Assembly: GCA_024231695.1 (NCBI GenBank)
Contig: JAAEQF010000587.1
Location: forward strand, 1-64,000
Source: FCB group bacterium
GTDB taxonomy: Bacteria > Zixibacteria > MSB-5A5 > GN15 > JAAZOE01
DNA length: 64,000 nucleotides
Direction: 5' to 3'
In this document: piece by piece, positions 40,359-48,041 of the stretch
Position numbering within the stretch: the stretch's first letter is position 1
Layout of the letters: each line of letters begins with the position of its first letter
The notes under the pieces: generated by a model
Database searches by the model: none
The model's input: the letters and a program-made list of their open reading frames with translations, nothing else
Told to the model about the DNA's origin: nothing
Translations under genes and position numbers: made by a program

Positions 40359-41474
40359 TTAGCGAAAATCTACAAAAACATAATTGCCGTCGATGTGCAG
40401 TCCAATTTCCTGAAATTGAGAATCATTAGATTTAGGTGCCGACAATGCAAATCTGATTTCTCTAACACCAGTATAATCCACGTCGAACGTGTGATCGGAG
40501 TTTATCCATTTGTCCCAATACGGATCACATCGGGGAGGTGTTCCGGAGTCGGACCAAATCTCTATTTTGCCAAATTTTCCGTCAGGCCTTATTCCGTTTA
40601 GCCTTACTTCCATCGAAAAATCGTCCAACCTACCCTTGCTGCAGAACCACGTTCCGACTGTTACATTCATATTTCCAGAATCAAGTTGTTCTTCGGTGAA
40701 GTGGTCCAACAAATTAATGTATTGTACTAGTCCGCACGCGGTTCCGTTATTCGCGAACACCGCTCTACCGTCTGGGGCGTTTGGGTTATACGCTGATACG
40801 GTGAAACAATCATCAAAGACTCCTTTTACGGTCCAGTTGTCCATCCCTTGTTCGGCTCCGGGGTTCATGAGTAGATTCACGGGCGGCGGTATTTCCGTGT
40901 CGGTATCCGTATCGGTATCGGTATCCGTATCCGTGTCGGTATCGGTATCCGTATCAGTGTCGGTATCTGTATCTGTATCTGTATCTGTATCTGTATCTGT
41001 ATCTGTATCAGTATCCGTATCGGTATCCGAGTCTGTGTCGGTATCTGTGTCTGTATCGGTGTCGGAATCCGAATCAATATCTGTGTCAGTGTCAGTATCT
41101 GTGTCAGTATCAGTGTCAGTATCTGTGTCAGTGTCAGTATCTGTGTCAGTATCAGTATCTGTATCGGTGTCTGTGTCGACATCCGTATCCGTATCTGTAT
41201 CCGTGTCGGAATCCGTGTCGGTATCAGTATCTGTATCAGTGTCCGTATCGGTGTCCGCGTCCGCATCACTATCTGAATCACTATCGCCGTCAGAGTCACC
41301 ATCGGAGCCAGTGTCGACATCGATGTCGGTGTCACCTCCATTATCAATATTGTCAGCGTCAGAATCGAATTCAATATTTTTAGGTTCTACATAAAAAGCA
41401 TCATCGTAATCATGCACCGAACAACTCAACACCCAAGCGCATATCACTAATAAAAAAACATTTTTTCGTTTCAT
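40359..41474 (-). CDS. lipoprotein with long (DT)n tract and C-terminal beta-sandwich-like domain
   Basis: Start MKRKNVFLLVICAWVLSC (lipobox VLSC), SD ggagg; about 140 aa of DTDTDT/DSD repeats; C-terminus 'NLLMNPGAEQGMDNWTV...' resembles carbohydrate-binding jelly rolls. Confidence 0.8.
   Translation of the reverse strand: MKRKNVFLLVICAWVLSCSVHDYDDAFYVEPKNIEFDSDADNIDNGGDTDIDVDTGSDGDSDGDSDSDSDADADTDTDTDTDTDTDTDSDTDTDTDTDVDTDTDTDTDTDTDTDTDTDTDTDTDTDTDTDTDIDSDSDTDTDTDTDTDSDTDTDTDTDTDTDTDTDTDTDTDTDTDTDTDTDTDTDTDTDTDTEIPPPVNLLMNPGAEQGMDNWTVKGVFDDCFTVSAYNPNAPDGRAVFANNGTACGLVQYINLLDHFTEEQLDSGNMNVTVGTWFCSKGRLDDFSMEVRLNGIRPDGKFGKIEIWSDSGTPPRCDPYWDKWINSDHTFDVDYTGVREIRFALSAPKSNDSQFQEIGLHIDGNYVFVDFR
40895..41335 (-). 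repeat. degenerate hexanucleotide minisatellite encoding (Asp-Thr)n
   Basis: Runs of gtatcN/gtgtcN on the + strand. Confidence 0.9.
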
Positions 41475-41498
41475 GGTTCCTCCATAGCTACTATATAA

Positions 41499-41526
41499 AA
41501 AATAATCCATGAAGGTCAGGTGTCAA
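41499..41526 (-). promoter_or_regulatory. sigma70-like promoter for the lipoprotein gene
   Basis: TTGACA (41521-41526, minus) - 16 nt - TATTTT (41499-41504, minus). Confidence 0.55.
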
Positions 41527-41595
41527 GTCATTCATCTGGAATAGATGGAAATCATATTAACTAGTAAATGCATAAACTCATGATTACCGGGCAGT

Positions 41596-41613
41596 CAATA
41601 ATGACAATTATTG
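41596..41613. promoter_or_regulatory. operator candidate
   Basis: CAATAAT-gaca-ATTATTG perfect 7-bp inverted repeat between the divergent promoters. Confidence 0.5.
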
Positions 41614-41624
41614 AACAATACATA

Positions 41625-41652
41625 TTGACAGCAACGCCGGAAATGCTAATAT
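41625..41652 (+). promoter_or_regulatory. sigma70-like promoter for the repressor gene
   Basis: TTGACA 41625-41630, 16-nt spacer, TAATAT 41647-41652. Confidence 0.65.
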
Positions 41653-41696
41653 ATTAAATAGCTTTAGGGTAAAATTCAACCTCCAAGGAGTAAAAA

Positions 41697-42245
41697 ATGT
41701 CGGCCAAAAAGATGCTGAATATTCGCACGATCAATGTCAAAACCAATTTCGATAAAGCTCTTAAAAAACTAAATTTTTCAAAATGTTCTGTCGCTAAGCG
41801 TGCGGGGATGCCTTCCGGAAGTCTTGGCAGCGTTTTGCTTCACAACAATCCTACAATGCGCCAGCTTTACAAAATATCATGTGGTATTGGCGTGTCTATT
41901 AGATACCTCATGGAGGGTGGTGATGTAGAGGAAGAACTGAAAAAAAATTACATTTTCGAGGCGATGTGCGAGCCGCAATTAAAAAAAGGCTGGGAACCAA
42001 AAAAACCGAATGTGTCAGCCAGAGTCCAAATGATTCTTAGAGAAAAAGGAATAAGAAAACTCGAAGCGGCACATAGGATCAACGCGCTACCGTCATGGTG
42101 GTCGCCTATCTTAAAGATGAACAATCCCACCATCCTTGTACTAGAACGGATTGCATACGCGTTAGAGGTCAAGCCTTTTGAGTTGGTGGATCCAGTGTCT
42201 CCAGTTGATTATGCTGAGATCATCATGCCCCCAATTTCATTCTAG
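41697..42245 (+). CDS. tandem helix-turn-helix transcriptional regulator (repressor candidate)
   Basis: Two XRE-like segments: 'CSVAKRAGMPSGSLGSVLLHNNPTMRQLYKISCGIGVSIRYL' and 'IRKLEAAHRINALPSWWSPILKMNNPTILVLERIAYALEVKPFEL'. Confidence 0.7.
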   Translation: MSAKKMLNIRTINVKTNFDKALKKLNFSKCSVAKRAGMPSGSLGSVLLHNNPTMRQLYKISCGIGVSIRYLMEGGDVEEELKKNYIFEAMCEPQLKKGWEPKKPNVSARVQMILREKGIRKLEAAHRINALPSWWSPILKMNNPTILVLERIAYALEVKPFELVDPVSPVDYAEIIMPPISF

Positions 42246-42292
42246 TAGAAAATCTTCACATAAAAAAATACAAAGAAAATAAATAAAACATC

Positions 42293-42320
42293 TTGCAACG
42301 ATGGCGGAGTGTGCTATTAT
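42293..42320 (+). promoter_or_regulatory. sigma70-like promoter for the recombination operon
   Basis: TTGCAA 42293-42298, 16-nt spacer, TATTAT 42315-42320. Confidence 0.6.
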
Positions 42321-42370
42321 AGCAGAATAACGGCCGTCGAAACGGTCATAAAAAAAGGGGAACGGATAAC

Positions 42371-43192
42371 GTGAATTTAAGAATATCGCCCACACAAGTG
42401 TCAATGTTTTTCGGTTGTGCAGCAGCCTATTATCAGCGCTACATCCTGGGGCGTAAAATACCGCCTGGTATTGCTCTTGCGATGGGTACAGGGTTGGATG
42501 AGGCGGCAAATGTAAATTTTATCCAAAAGCAGGCCACTCGGAAAGACCTACCACTCGATATGTTTGAAGACGCGGCGGCAACGGCGTTTACTGAACGAGT
42601 AAGAAAAGAAGGATTATTGCTTACAAAGGAGAACGCGAGCCGGTCTGAACAGTTCATCGCAGAATCGAAGGATAAAACCGTTGAGTTGGCCCGGAAGCTT
42701 GGGGAGTCTGTTGCCCCGTTGATCCAACCGGTAGCGGTACAGACAACGATTGAATTCATAAGAGATGCAAACCCGGAAGTTATCCACACCGGAAAAATTG
42801 ATGTACTGGACGAAACACACGACGTGATTGACGTTAAGAGTTCAAAAAATCGTTGGTCTAAGGTTAAAGCGACGGCGCAAGTCCAGCCAACGTTTTATAT
42901 CCCAGGCGTCAAAGAGACGTTGAACGCGAGCCCTAAACGGTTTGTTTACCATATAATCACCAAGGCAAAAAAACCGGTTCATCAAATGGTGGAAACGTTC
43001 CGTGATGAAAGCGATTTGATTGAACTCGACTATCGGATAGAAATAATAGTAAAGATGCGCAAAGCTGGATTATTTCAACCATGTGACCCCGATCATTGGC
43101 GCTGTAGTCCAGAATGGTGCGCCTTTTATTTGGCGGGGTGCAAGTACATTTCTACACGCAAAAAAATTACCTATATCAACAGGGAGGTATGA
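42371..43192 (+). CDS. RecB/Cas4-like PD-(D/E)XK nuclease with Fe-S-type cysteines
   Basis: 'GKIDVLDETHDVIDVKSSK' nuclease core; N-terminal 'SMFFGC' and C-terminal 'CSPEWCAFYLAGC'. Confidence 0.75.
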   Translation: MNLRISPTQVSMFFGCAAAYYQRYILGRKIPPGIALAMGTGLDEAANVNFIQKQATRKDLPLDMFEDAAATAFTERVRKEGLLLTKENASRSEQFIAESKDKTVELARKLGESVAPLIQPVAVQTTIEFIRDANPEVIHTGKIDVLDETHDVIDVKSSKNRWSKVKATAQVQPTFYIPGVKETLNASPKRFVYHIITKAKKPVHQMVETFRDESDLIELDYRIEIIVKMRKAGLFQPCDPDHWRCSPEWCAFYLAGCKYISTRKKITYINREV

Positions 43193-43194
43193 CC

Positions 43195-43602
43195 ATGAAA
43201 TTGTCAGAGTTTCTTAAAATTACTAATGCGCAGGAATCATCCATTAAAAATATTACTGCGGATGATGCTATGGCGGCGGTGAAGCAAGATGGCTACGAGA
43301 TCCGGCACGTTAAGGAACAGACACCTAATATTTGTATGGCGGCGGTGAAGAAAGATAGCTACGCGCTCCAGTACGTGAAGGAGCAAACGCCCGAAATATG
43401 TATGGCGGCGGTGAAACAAAGTGGCTACGCGCTCCGGTATGTGAAGGAGCAGACGCCCGAAATATGTATGGCGTCGGTGAAGAAAGATGGCTACGCGCTC
43501 CAGTACGTGAAGGAGCAAACGCCCGAAATATGTATGGCGTCGGTGAAGAAAAATGGCTACGCGATTGAGTTTGTTGACAAGTCAATTTTTGAGCCAGAAT
43601 AA
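43195..43602 (+). CDS. DUF4116-like repeat protein
   Basis: Five 22-aa repeats 'MAAVKKDGYALQYVKEQTPEIC'; start chosen at MKLSEF (track ORF begins 43114). Confidence 0.7.
   Translation: MKLSEFLKITNAQESSIKNITADDAMAAVKQDGYEIRHVKEQTPNICMAAVKKDSYALQYVKEQTPEICMAAVKQSGYALRYVKEQTPEICMASVKKDGYALQYVKEQTPEICMASVKKNGYAIEFVDKSIFEPE
43270..43599 (+). repeat. five tandem 66-bp coding repeats
   Basis: Repeat ATGs at 43270, 43336, 43402, 43468 and 43534. Confidence 0.9.
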
Positions 43603-43638
43603 CAACAAAACGCGCATAGCGCGGGAAAGATTAATACA

Positions 43639-44772
43639 ATGGTAGACACACAAATTTATACTCCGGAATCTTTAGCAACAAATGGACATTCCGACACGGG
43701 CGAAATCATGAGCGCTCAGGGTGGAATGGACGTAGAATCTAGCCGAGCGATTGCAAGCGTTCAAGCATCGATGGTGATGGCGGCAAAGAGGCCTCGGCGG
43801 GAAATCGCTTCTTGGAAAAGAATGAAGGCTGCCTGTAGCCGTCTTCGTTTTGCAGAAAAGGCATTGTTTGCATATCGGCGTGGCGGGACGCTTGTTTCTG
43901 GTCCAACGATTCGCTTGGCAGAATCCCTTGCCTCGGCCTGGGGAAATCTCGATATGGGGTTTAAGGTTATTGAAAAGCTTGAAGGTGGTCACCTTGTCCA
44001 AGTTTTCTGCCATGATCTCGAATCGAATTTGAGGGTATCAAGAGAACTCATTATAAGCAAAAATAGATATATGGGCGGTGATCTATTGAAAGCAGAGCGG
44101 GACATCGCAGAAAATATTTCCTCGGTAGCTCAACGAAACGTAAGGAACGTCGTCCTTCAATGCTTGCCGGCGGATTTAGTAGAAGATGCGATCTCACAAT
44201 GCCAAAAAACAATGGCGAAAGGAGATGGCCGGCCGTTGCAAACACGCATTCGTGACGCCGTTGTAAGTTTTGAGGAGATAGGCATTAGTGTTGCGATGCT
44301 GGAGGATTTTCTGGGGCACAATATGGAAGCAACTGAACCGCTTGAGATCCCCAAATTGCAGGGCGCTTATCAATCGATCACATCAGGAATGGCAAAGCGA
44401 GAAGAGCTATTCAATATTGCTGCGGATCTACCGGCGCCGGTGGAAAAAAAGAAAAAAGTTCAAACCGTAGAGCCGAGCAAAACCGAAAAAAGCACCAACG
44501 ACAAAATACGAGACGCACTACAAGCAGAAAAAGAAGGGCGAACACCGTCCGGAAAAGATCCGTCAGCGCATGTGCCCACAACGGACGAGATTAATGAAGA
44601 AGAGTTGGTAGCAATTCAACAACGCGAGATGGAAGAATATGAAGCGGCACAATATGAGCGTGGACGGGGAAAAGAAGACAACAACGATAATGGTGAATTA
44701 CCACTCGATTACACACCAAAAACGGCAAGGAAACCACGGCAAGCCAGAGGCATGAAGACAAAGGGGGTGTGA
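43639..44772 (+). CDS. putative phage recombination/ssDNA-annealing-associated protein
   Basis: 'GGTLVSGPTIRLAESLASAWGNLDMGF...VFCHDLESNLRVSRELII...NVVLQCLPADLVEDAISQC' resembles a widespread phage family near RecB-like nucleases; function uncertain. Confidence 0.45.
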   Translation: MVDTQIYTPESLATNGHSDTGEIMSAQGGMDVESSRAIASVQASMVMAAKRPRREIASWKRMKAACSRLRFAEKALFAYRRGGTLVSGPTIRLAESLASAWGNLDMGFKVIEKLEGGHLVQVFCHDLESNLRVSRELIISKNRYMGGDLLKAERDIAENISSVAQRNVRNVVLQCLPADLVEDAISQCQKTMAKGDGRPLQTRIRDAVVSFEEIGISVAMLEDFLGHNMEATEPLEIPKLQGAYQSITSGMAKREELFNIAADLPAPVEKKKKVQTVEPSKTEKSTNDKIRDALQAEKEGRTPSGKDPSAHVPTTDEINEEELVAIQQREMEEYEAAQYERGRGKEDNNDNGELPLDYTPKTARKPRQARGMKTKGV

Positions 44773-45332
44773 TGCCCAAACGTAATATTATAGATGCTCT
44801 TTCGCAATTAATTTTTTGCAAAAATACGAATCCACCACCGTCGCGTATTGATAAAGGGCTTCCTCCTTATCTGAAAGCACCACCGAGATCTACGCATAGA
44901 TCCAAACAATTAAGGAGTGTGGACGAGCTAATGGAAGGCGTTGATGGATGGAGAACAGAGTTGGTAGAGGATCGATACCAAATCCAAAAATGCATAGGCT
45001 TTTCGTCAGCAGTAGATTTGAGATTAAATAATAGTTGTTCAAATTGTCCAAATTATGCCTTAGAAATTAAGGATGTCGCTTTAGGAATAAATTACAATCG
45101 TGGTTGTCGTTTGGTAGATTGGATGCCATTTCCAGTACGGACTTATAAAAACGTTTGTATGTTACATTCTTTGCTTCCGTTTAGGATGTCATTCGAAAAT
45201 ACTTATTTAGATTATTGGAATTTGGACAAAAAACAAGTTTTGGCAGTGGAAGAGGTTATTAAAATACTTTATAGCAATAAATATTTTATAGAAAAAGTGA
45301 AACAAAAAGAAGGGAACGGCAAAAATGAATAG
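44769..45332 (+). CDS. hypothetical protein
   Basis: 187 aa in the recombination operon, overlaps both neighbours. Confidence 0.6.
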   Translation: MMPKRNIIDALSQLIFCKNTNPPPSRIDKGLPPYLKAPPRSTHRSKQLRSVDELMEGVDGWRTELVEDRYQIQKCIGFSSAVDLRLNNSCSNCPNYALEIKDVALGINYNRGCRLVDWMPFPVRTYKNVCMLHSLLPFRMSFENTYLDYWNLDKKQVLAVEEVIKILYSNKYFIEKVKQKEGNGKNE

Positions 45333-46596
45333 TGAAAAAGCAAAATTAGTAAAATTTGAGGTCAACAATATAGCATGTATCAGATTTGCAGAAGTCGAAT
45401 TCACTGAAAATGACAATCTTGTTGTGGTCGGTGGTAAAAACGGTTCAGGGAAATCATCCCTTTTACAGGCTTTAATGTTTGCCTTTGAGGGTAAAAAAGG
45501 GATGGAGAAAGACCCGCTTAGATATGGCGCAGACAAGGGATTCGTAAAAGTGACTTTAGGGGGAAACGAATTTCAGATCCGCCGTGCGATAACAGAAAAA
45601 AGCGAGACATTGACCGTTAAGGGGCCCGACGGAAAAAACATCACATCCCCGCAAAAAGTGTTGAACGAAATTATAGGTTCAATAGGTATCGACCCAAGTA
45701 TCATCTGGCAGATGAGCGGCCCCCAAATTTCACAGACGTTGCGTGATTCGATGGGGATAGATTTATCAGAATTGGATACCAAGGAAAAAAAGGCTGTCGA
45801 CGCCAGAAAAATAGCGAATGCAAAGACCAAAAAAATTGCTGCTATTGTTGAGGCTGCCGAATACCATGAGGGTGTGCCGGATGAAAAACAATCGGCGTCG
45901 GAACTTGTATCTGAGTTCAGTGATGCTGAGAAGTACAACAAAACTATCGATAATGCTAGAAATGCATTTGATGGCGGTATCAAACGATACAATGAGATCG
46001 ACGTTGAAATAAATAATTTGCAGGAACGGATAAATGCACTTTGTGCTGAGTCAGAACAACTCAAAGTGGAATCTGAAAAAGCTAATGAATTTTTAGCATC
46101 AAACGAATATGTTGATTTGGAATCTATCCGAATAAAAATGGTAAACGTCGAAGCTATCAACGAAAAAGTAGAGGCAAACAAGCGTCATTTAGAATTGACA
46201 AAAGAGCTTTCCGATTCTAAATCGAAAGCGACTGTTTTAGACAAAGAAGTAAAGGCGGTTCGACAGGATAAACTTGACTTGATCGCTTCGTCTCAATTCC
46301 CTCTAGATGGTGTTGAGTTTGACTCGGACGGCCAGTTGATACTTGACGAAAAGCCGTGGCACGCTTGGTCTGATGGGGAGCGCCTCCTTGCATCTTTTGA
46401 GATAGCGGCGGCCATGTCCCCGGGGGTTAATGCCGTAGTATTAAGGCAGGGGGCTTTATTTGACGAGGATGCAAAAAAGGTCATAGCCGATATTGCGAAA
46501 GAAAAAGGATATATCGTTCTGATGGAGGTCGTTGGTGAAAGTAACGACGTTCAGATTATAATGGATAACGGCCAGGTGAAAGACCAAAGGGGATAA
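45325..46596 (+). CDS. SbcC/RecF-like coiled-coil ATPase
   Basis: Walker A 'VGGKNGSGKSSLLQAL'; coiled coil; C-terminal 'SDGERLLASFEIAAAM' signature-like segment. Confidence 0.75.
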   Translation: MNSEKAKLVKFEVNNIACIRFAEVEFTENDNLVVVGGKNGSGKSSLLQALMFAFEGKKGMEKDPLRYGADKGFVKVTLGGNEFQIRRAITEKSETLTVKGPDGKNITSPQKVLNEIIGSIGIDPSIIWQMSGPQISQTLRDSMGIDLSELDTKEKKAVDARKIANAKTKKIAAIVEAAEYHEGVPDEKQSASELVSEFSDAEKYNKTIDNARNAFDGGIKRYNEIDVEINNLQERINALCAESEQLKVESEKANEFLASNEYVDLESIRIKMVNVEAINEKVEANKRHLELTKELSDSKSKATVLDKEVKAVRQDKLDLIASSQFPLDGVEFDSDGQLILDEKPWHAWSDGERLLASFEIAAAMSPGVNAVVLRQGALFDEDAKKVIADIAKEKGYIVLMEVVGESNDVQIIMDNGQVKDQRG

Positions 46597-46651
46597 CCGG
46601 TTTGACAATTTTAAATTGTTCAGTAGTACTTTAAATAGAAAGGAAAAGGCA

Positions 46652-47074
46652 ATGGTTGAAGCAGTGGAATTTGCACGTAAATACAAGGGAAAACTGACTG
46701 TCATCAAGGCAGACGGCGACAGAGTGGAATTGGTTCTAAACAAACTCGACGAACTCCGGATCGAGCCTAACAAAAAAGGCGTCATGGAGTTTAAAAAGAT
46801 GACTGCCAGATGCGCCGTTAGAAGGGGACGGAAGTTGTTAGTTGATGAGTTCAATGGAGTATCGAACAAGGTGACGCTGGAATTGGAGTTATTCGACATC
46901 GACGATGAACCTGCTGGCGTTGTCGTTGTCGACCCGGCAACCATCGAAAGCGCTGCGTCTGGTTCCGCACTTATCGGAGAAGTGAAACAAGACATGGTTG
47001 ATTGCAACCACGAAGGTCTTGTATGGGAGGAAATCACCTTCCTGCCTAAAAGTGCCAGTATGCGCAACGATTAA
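46652..47074 (+). CDS. hypothetical protein
   Basis: Start after gaaaggaaaaggca; the track ORF start at 46616 is less likely. Confidence 0.6.
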   Translation: MVEAVEFARKYKGKLTVIKADGDRVELVLNKLDELRIEPNKKGVMEFKKMTARCAVRRGRKLLVDEFNGVSNKVTLELELFDIDDEPAGVVVVDPATIESAASGSALIGEVKQDMVDCNHEGLVWEEITFLPKSASMRND

Positions 47075-47134
47075 ACATAATAATCCAAATACAAAACGTT
47101 AAATTATTGGTTTGGGCGAGAAAGACGTGCTATA

Positions 47135-47159
47135 AAAAGAGTACTCTAGCTACTCTTTT
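47135..47159. other. 9-bp perfect hairpin in convergent intergenic region
   Basis: aaaagagta-ctctagc-tactctttt; could act on either strand. Confidence 0.5.
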
Positions 47160-47245
47160 CGTAGTGCTTAAAGTCACGATGGCAGTCGTGGCCCTTTTCG
47201 TTCAGCTTCACGCCAACTATCGATTCTTTTTCATGTACACATAAA

Positions 47246-47276
47246 AAAAGGCCGCTACTTGCAATAGCGACCTTTT
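47246..47276. terminator. bidirectional rho-independent terminator candidate
   Basis: aaaaggccgcta-cttgcaa-tagcgacctttt, 12-bp stem with one mismatch, A/T-flanked, between convergent genes. Confidence 0.65.
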
Positions 47277-47366
47277 ACGCGTTGGCTATTCACCTTGACG
47301 ACACCGTATAATCATCCTTTTTATAAATAAAGGTCGGAATGCCGTCAAGCATTCATTTTTTTATAT

Positions 47367-47744
47367 TTAGTATCCCATTTGTTTTTTCATAGATCTGCGG
47401 TGGGTCTCGTATTCTTGGTCAATTTTAGCGGACTCTTTTTCAGTTTTTAGTTTTTCTTGCCATTCCTCGGTAGATTCGATTTCCGCGATAGCGGCTTCGA
47501 TTTTATCAAGGATTTCTTGTTTCATCGCCAGGCATCCAATTTTGGCGGCGAATACGGGATGGTTTAGTTTTTCGGGTTTGCCATAACCAATATGTGAGTT
47601 ATCGACATATGCATCAATGTCGAAGTCACAACATTTTACTGTGATTTGATCTCCATCTACGTTGATATTTTCTTTGGTGTTTAAAGTTAGTTTTACTTCG
47701 GCGTTTTGGTTGTTGCTAGTTTTCCATGTGATTATTTTTTTCAT
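47367..47744 (-). CDS. hypothetical protein, leftward
   Basis: ATG at 47744 (MKKIITWKTSNN) with ggggaac upstream; divergent from the antirepressor; convergent with the + operon. Confidence 0.6.
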   Translation of the reverse strand: MKKIITWKTSNNQNAEVKLTLNTKENINVDGDQITVKCCDFDIDAYVDNSHIGYGKPEKLNHPVFAAKIGCLAMKQEILDKIEAAIAEIESTEEWQEKLKTEKESAKIDQEYETHRRSMKKQMGY

Positions 47745-47798
47745 TGTGTTCCCCGTTTCGTTGTTTGTTTTGTGTGTTGCGTTGTTCATGAGTATCAA

Positions 47799-47825
47799 CT
47801 TATAGCACATTGTGTATAGTGTCAA
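47799..47825 (-). promoter_or_regulatory. promoter candidate for the leftward gene
   Basis: TTGACA (47820-47825, minus), 15-nt spacer, TATAAG (47799-47804, minus). Confidence 0.4.
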
Positions 47826-47873
47826 CCTTTTTTTGTAGTTCCTACTTATTTTTTTGTGTTTTTTAGAAAAACC

Positions 47874-47901
47874 TTGACGGAAGTATCTGATTCGGTAATC
47901 T
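47874..47901 (+). promoter_or_regulatory. promoter candidate for the antirepressor leader
   Basis: TTGACG 47874-47879, 16-nt spacer, TAATCT 47896-47901. Confidence 0.45.
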
Positions 47902-47910
47902 AGAACAGTG

Positions 47911-48013
47911 CAGCCCGCAAAACTGCGCAACTTTGAAATTTTAAGATCTTCCGATGAGTTACCGAGTTTTCCCTACCTTTGCGGGCTGTACGTTGAGCTC
48001 GGTGGCTCATCGG
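47911..48013 (+). promoter_or_regulatory. structured 5' leader of the antirepressor with interleaved (ABA'B') stems
   Basis: A cagcccgcaaa 47911-47921 / A' tttgcgggctg 47978-47988; B ccgatgagttaccgag 47951-47966 / B' ctcggtggctcatcgg 47998-48013. Confidence 0.7.
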
Positions 48014-48041
48014 AGGATCCTATTTTTAAGGAGGTATTAAA

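Noticed and set aside
40895-41335. Possible CRISPR array from repeated short units
   Set aside because: Units are 6 bp, contiguous, coding and lack unique spacers.
40510-41394. 294-aa + strand ORF with (SV)n repeats opposite the lipoprotein
   Set aside because: It is the antisense reading of the DT repeat; the minus strand has SD, lipobox and promoter, the + strand ORF has none.
43237-43585. CRISPR-like 66-bp periodicity and minus-strand ORFs
   Set aside because: Repeats are contiguous and encode 22-aa protein units on the + strand; minus ORFs are shadows.
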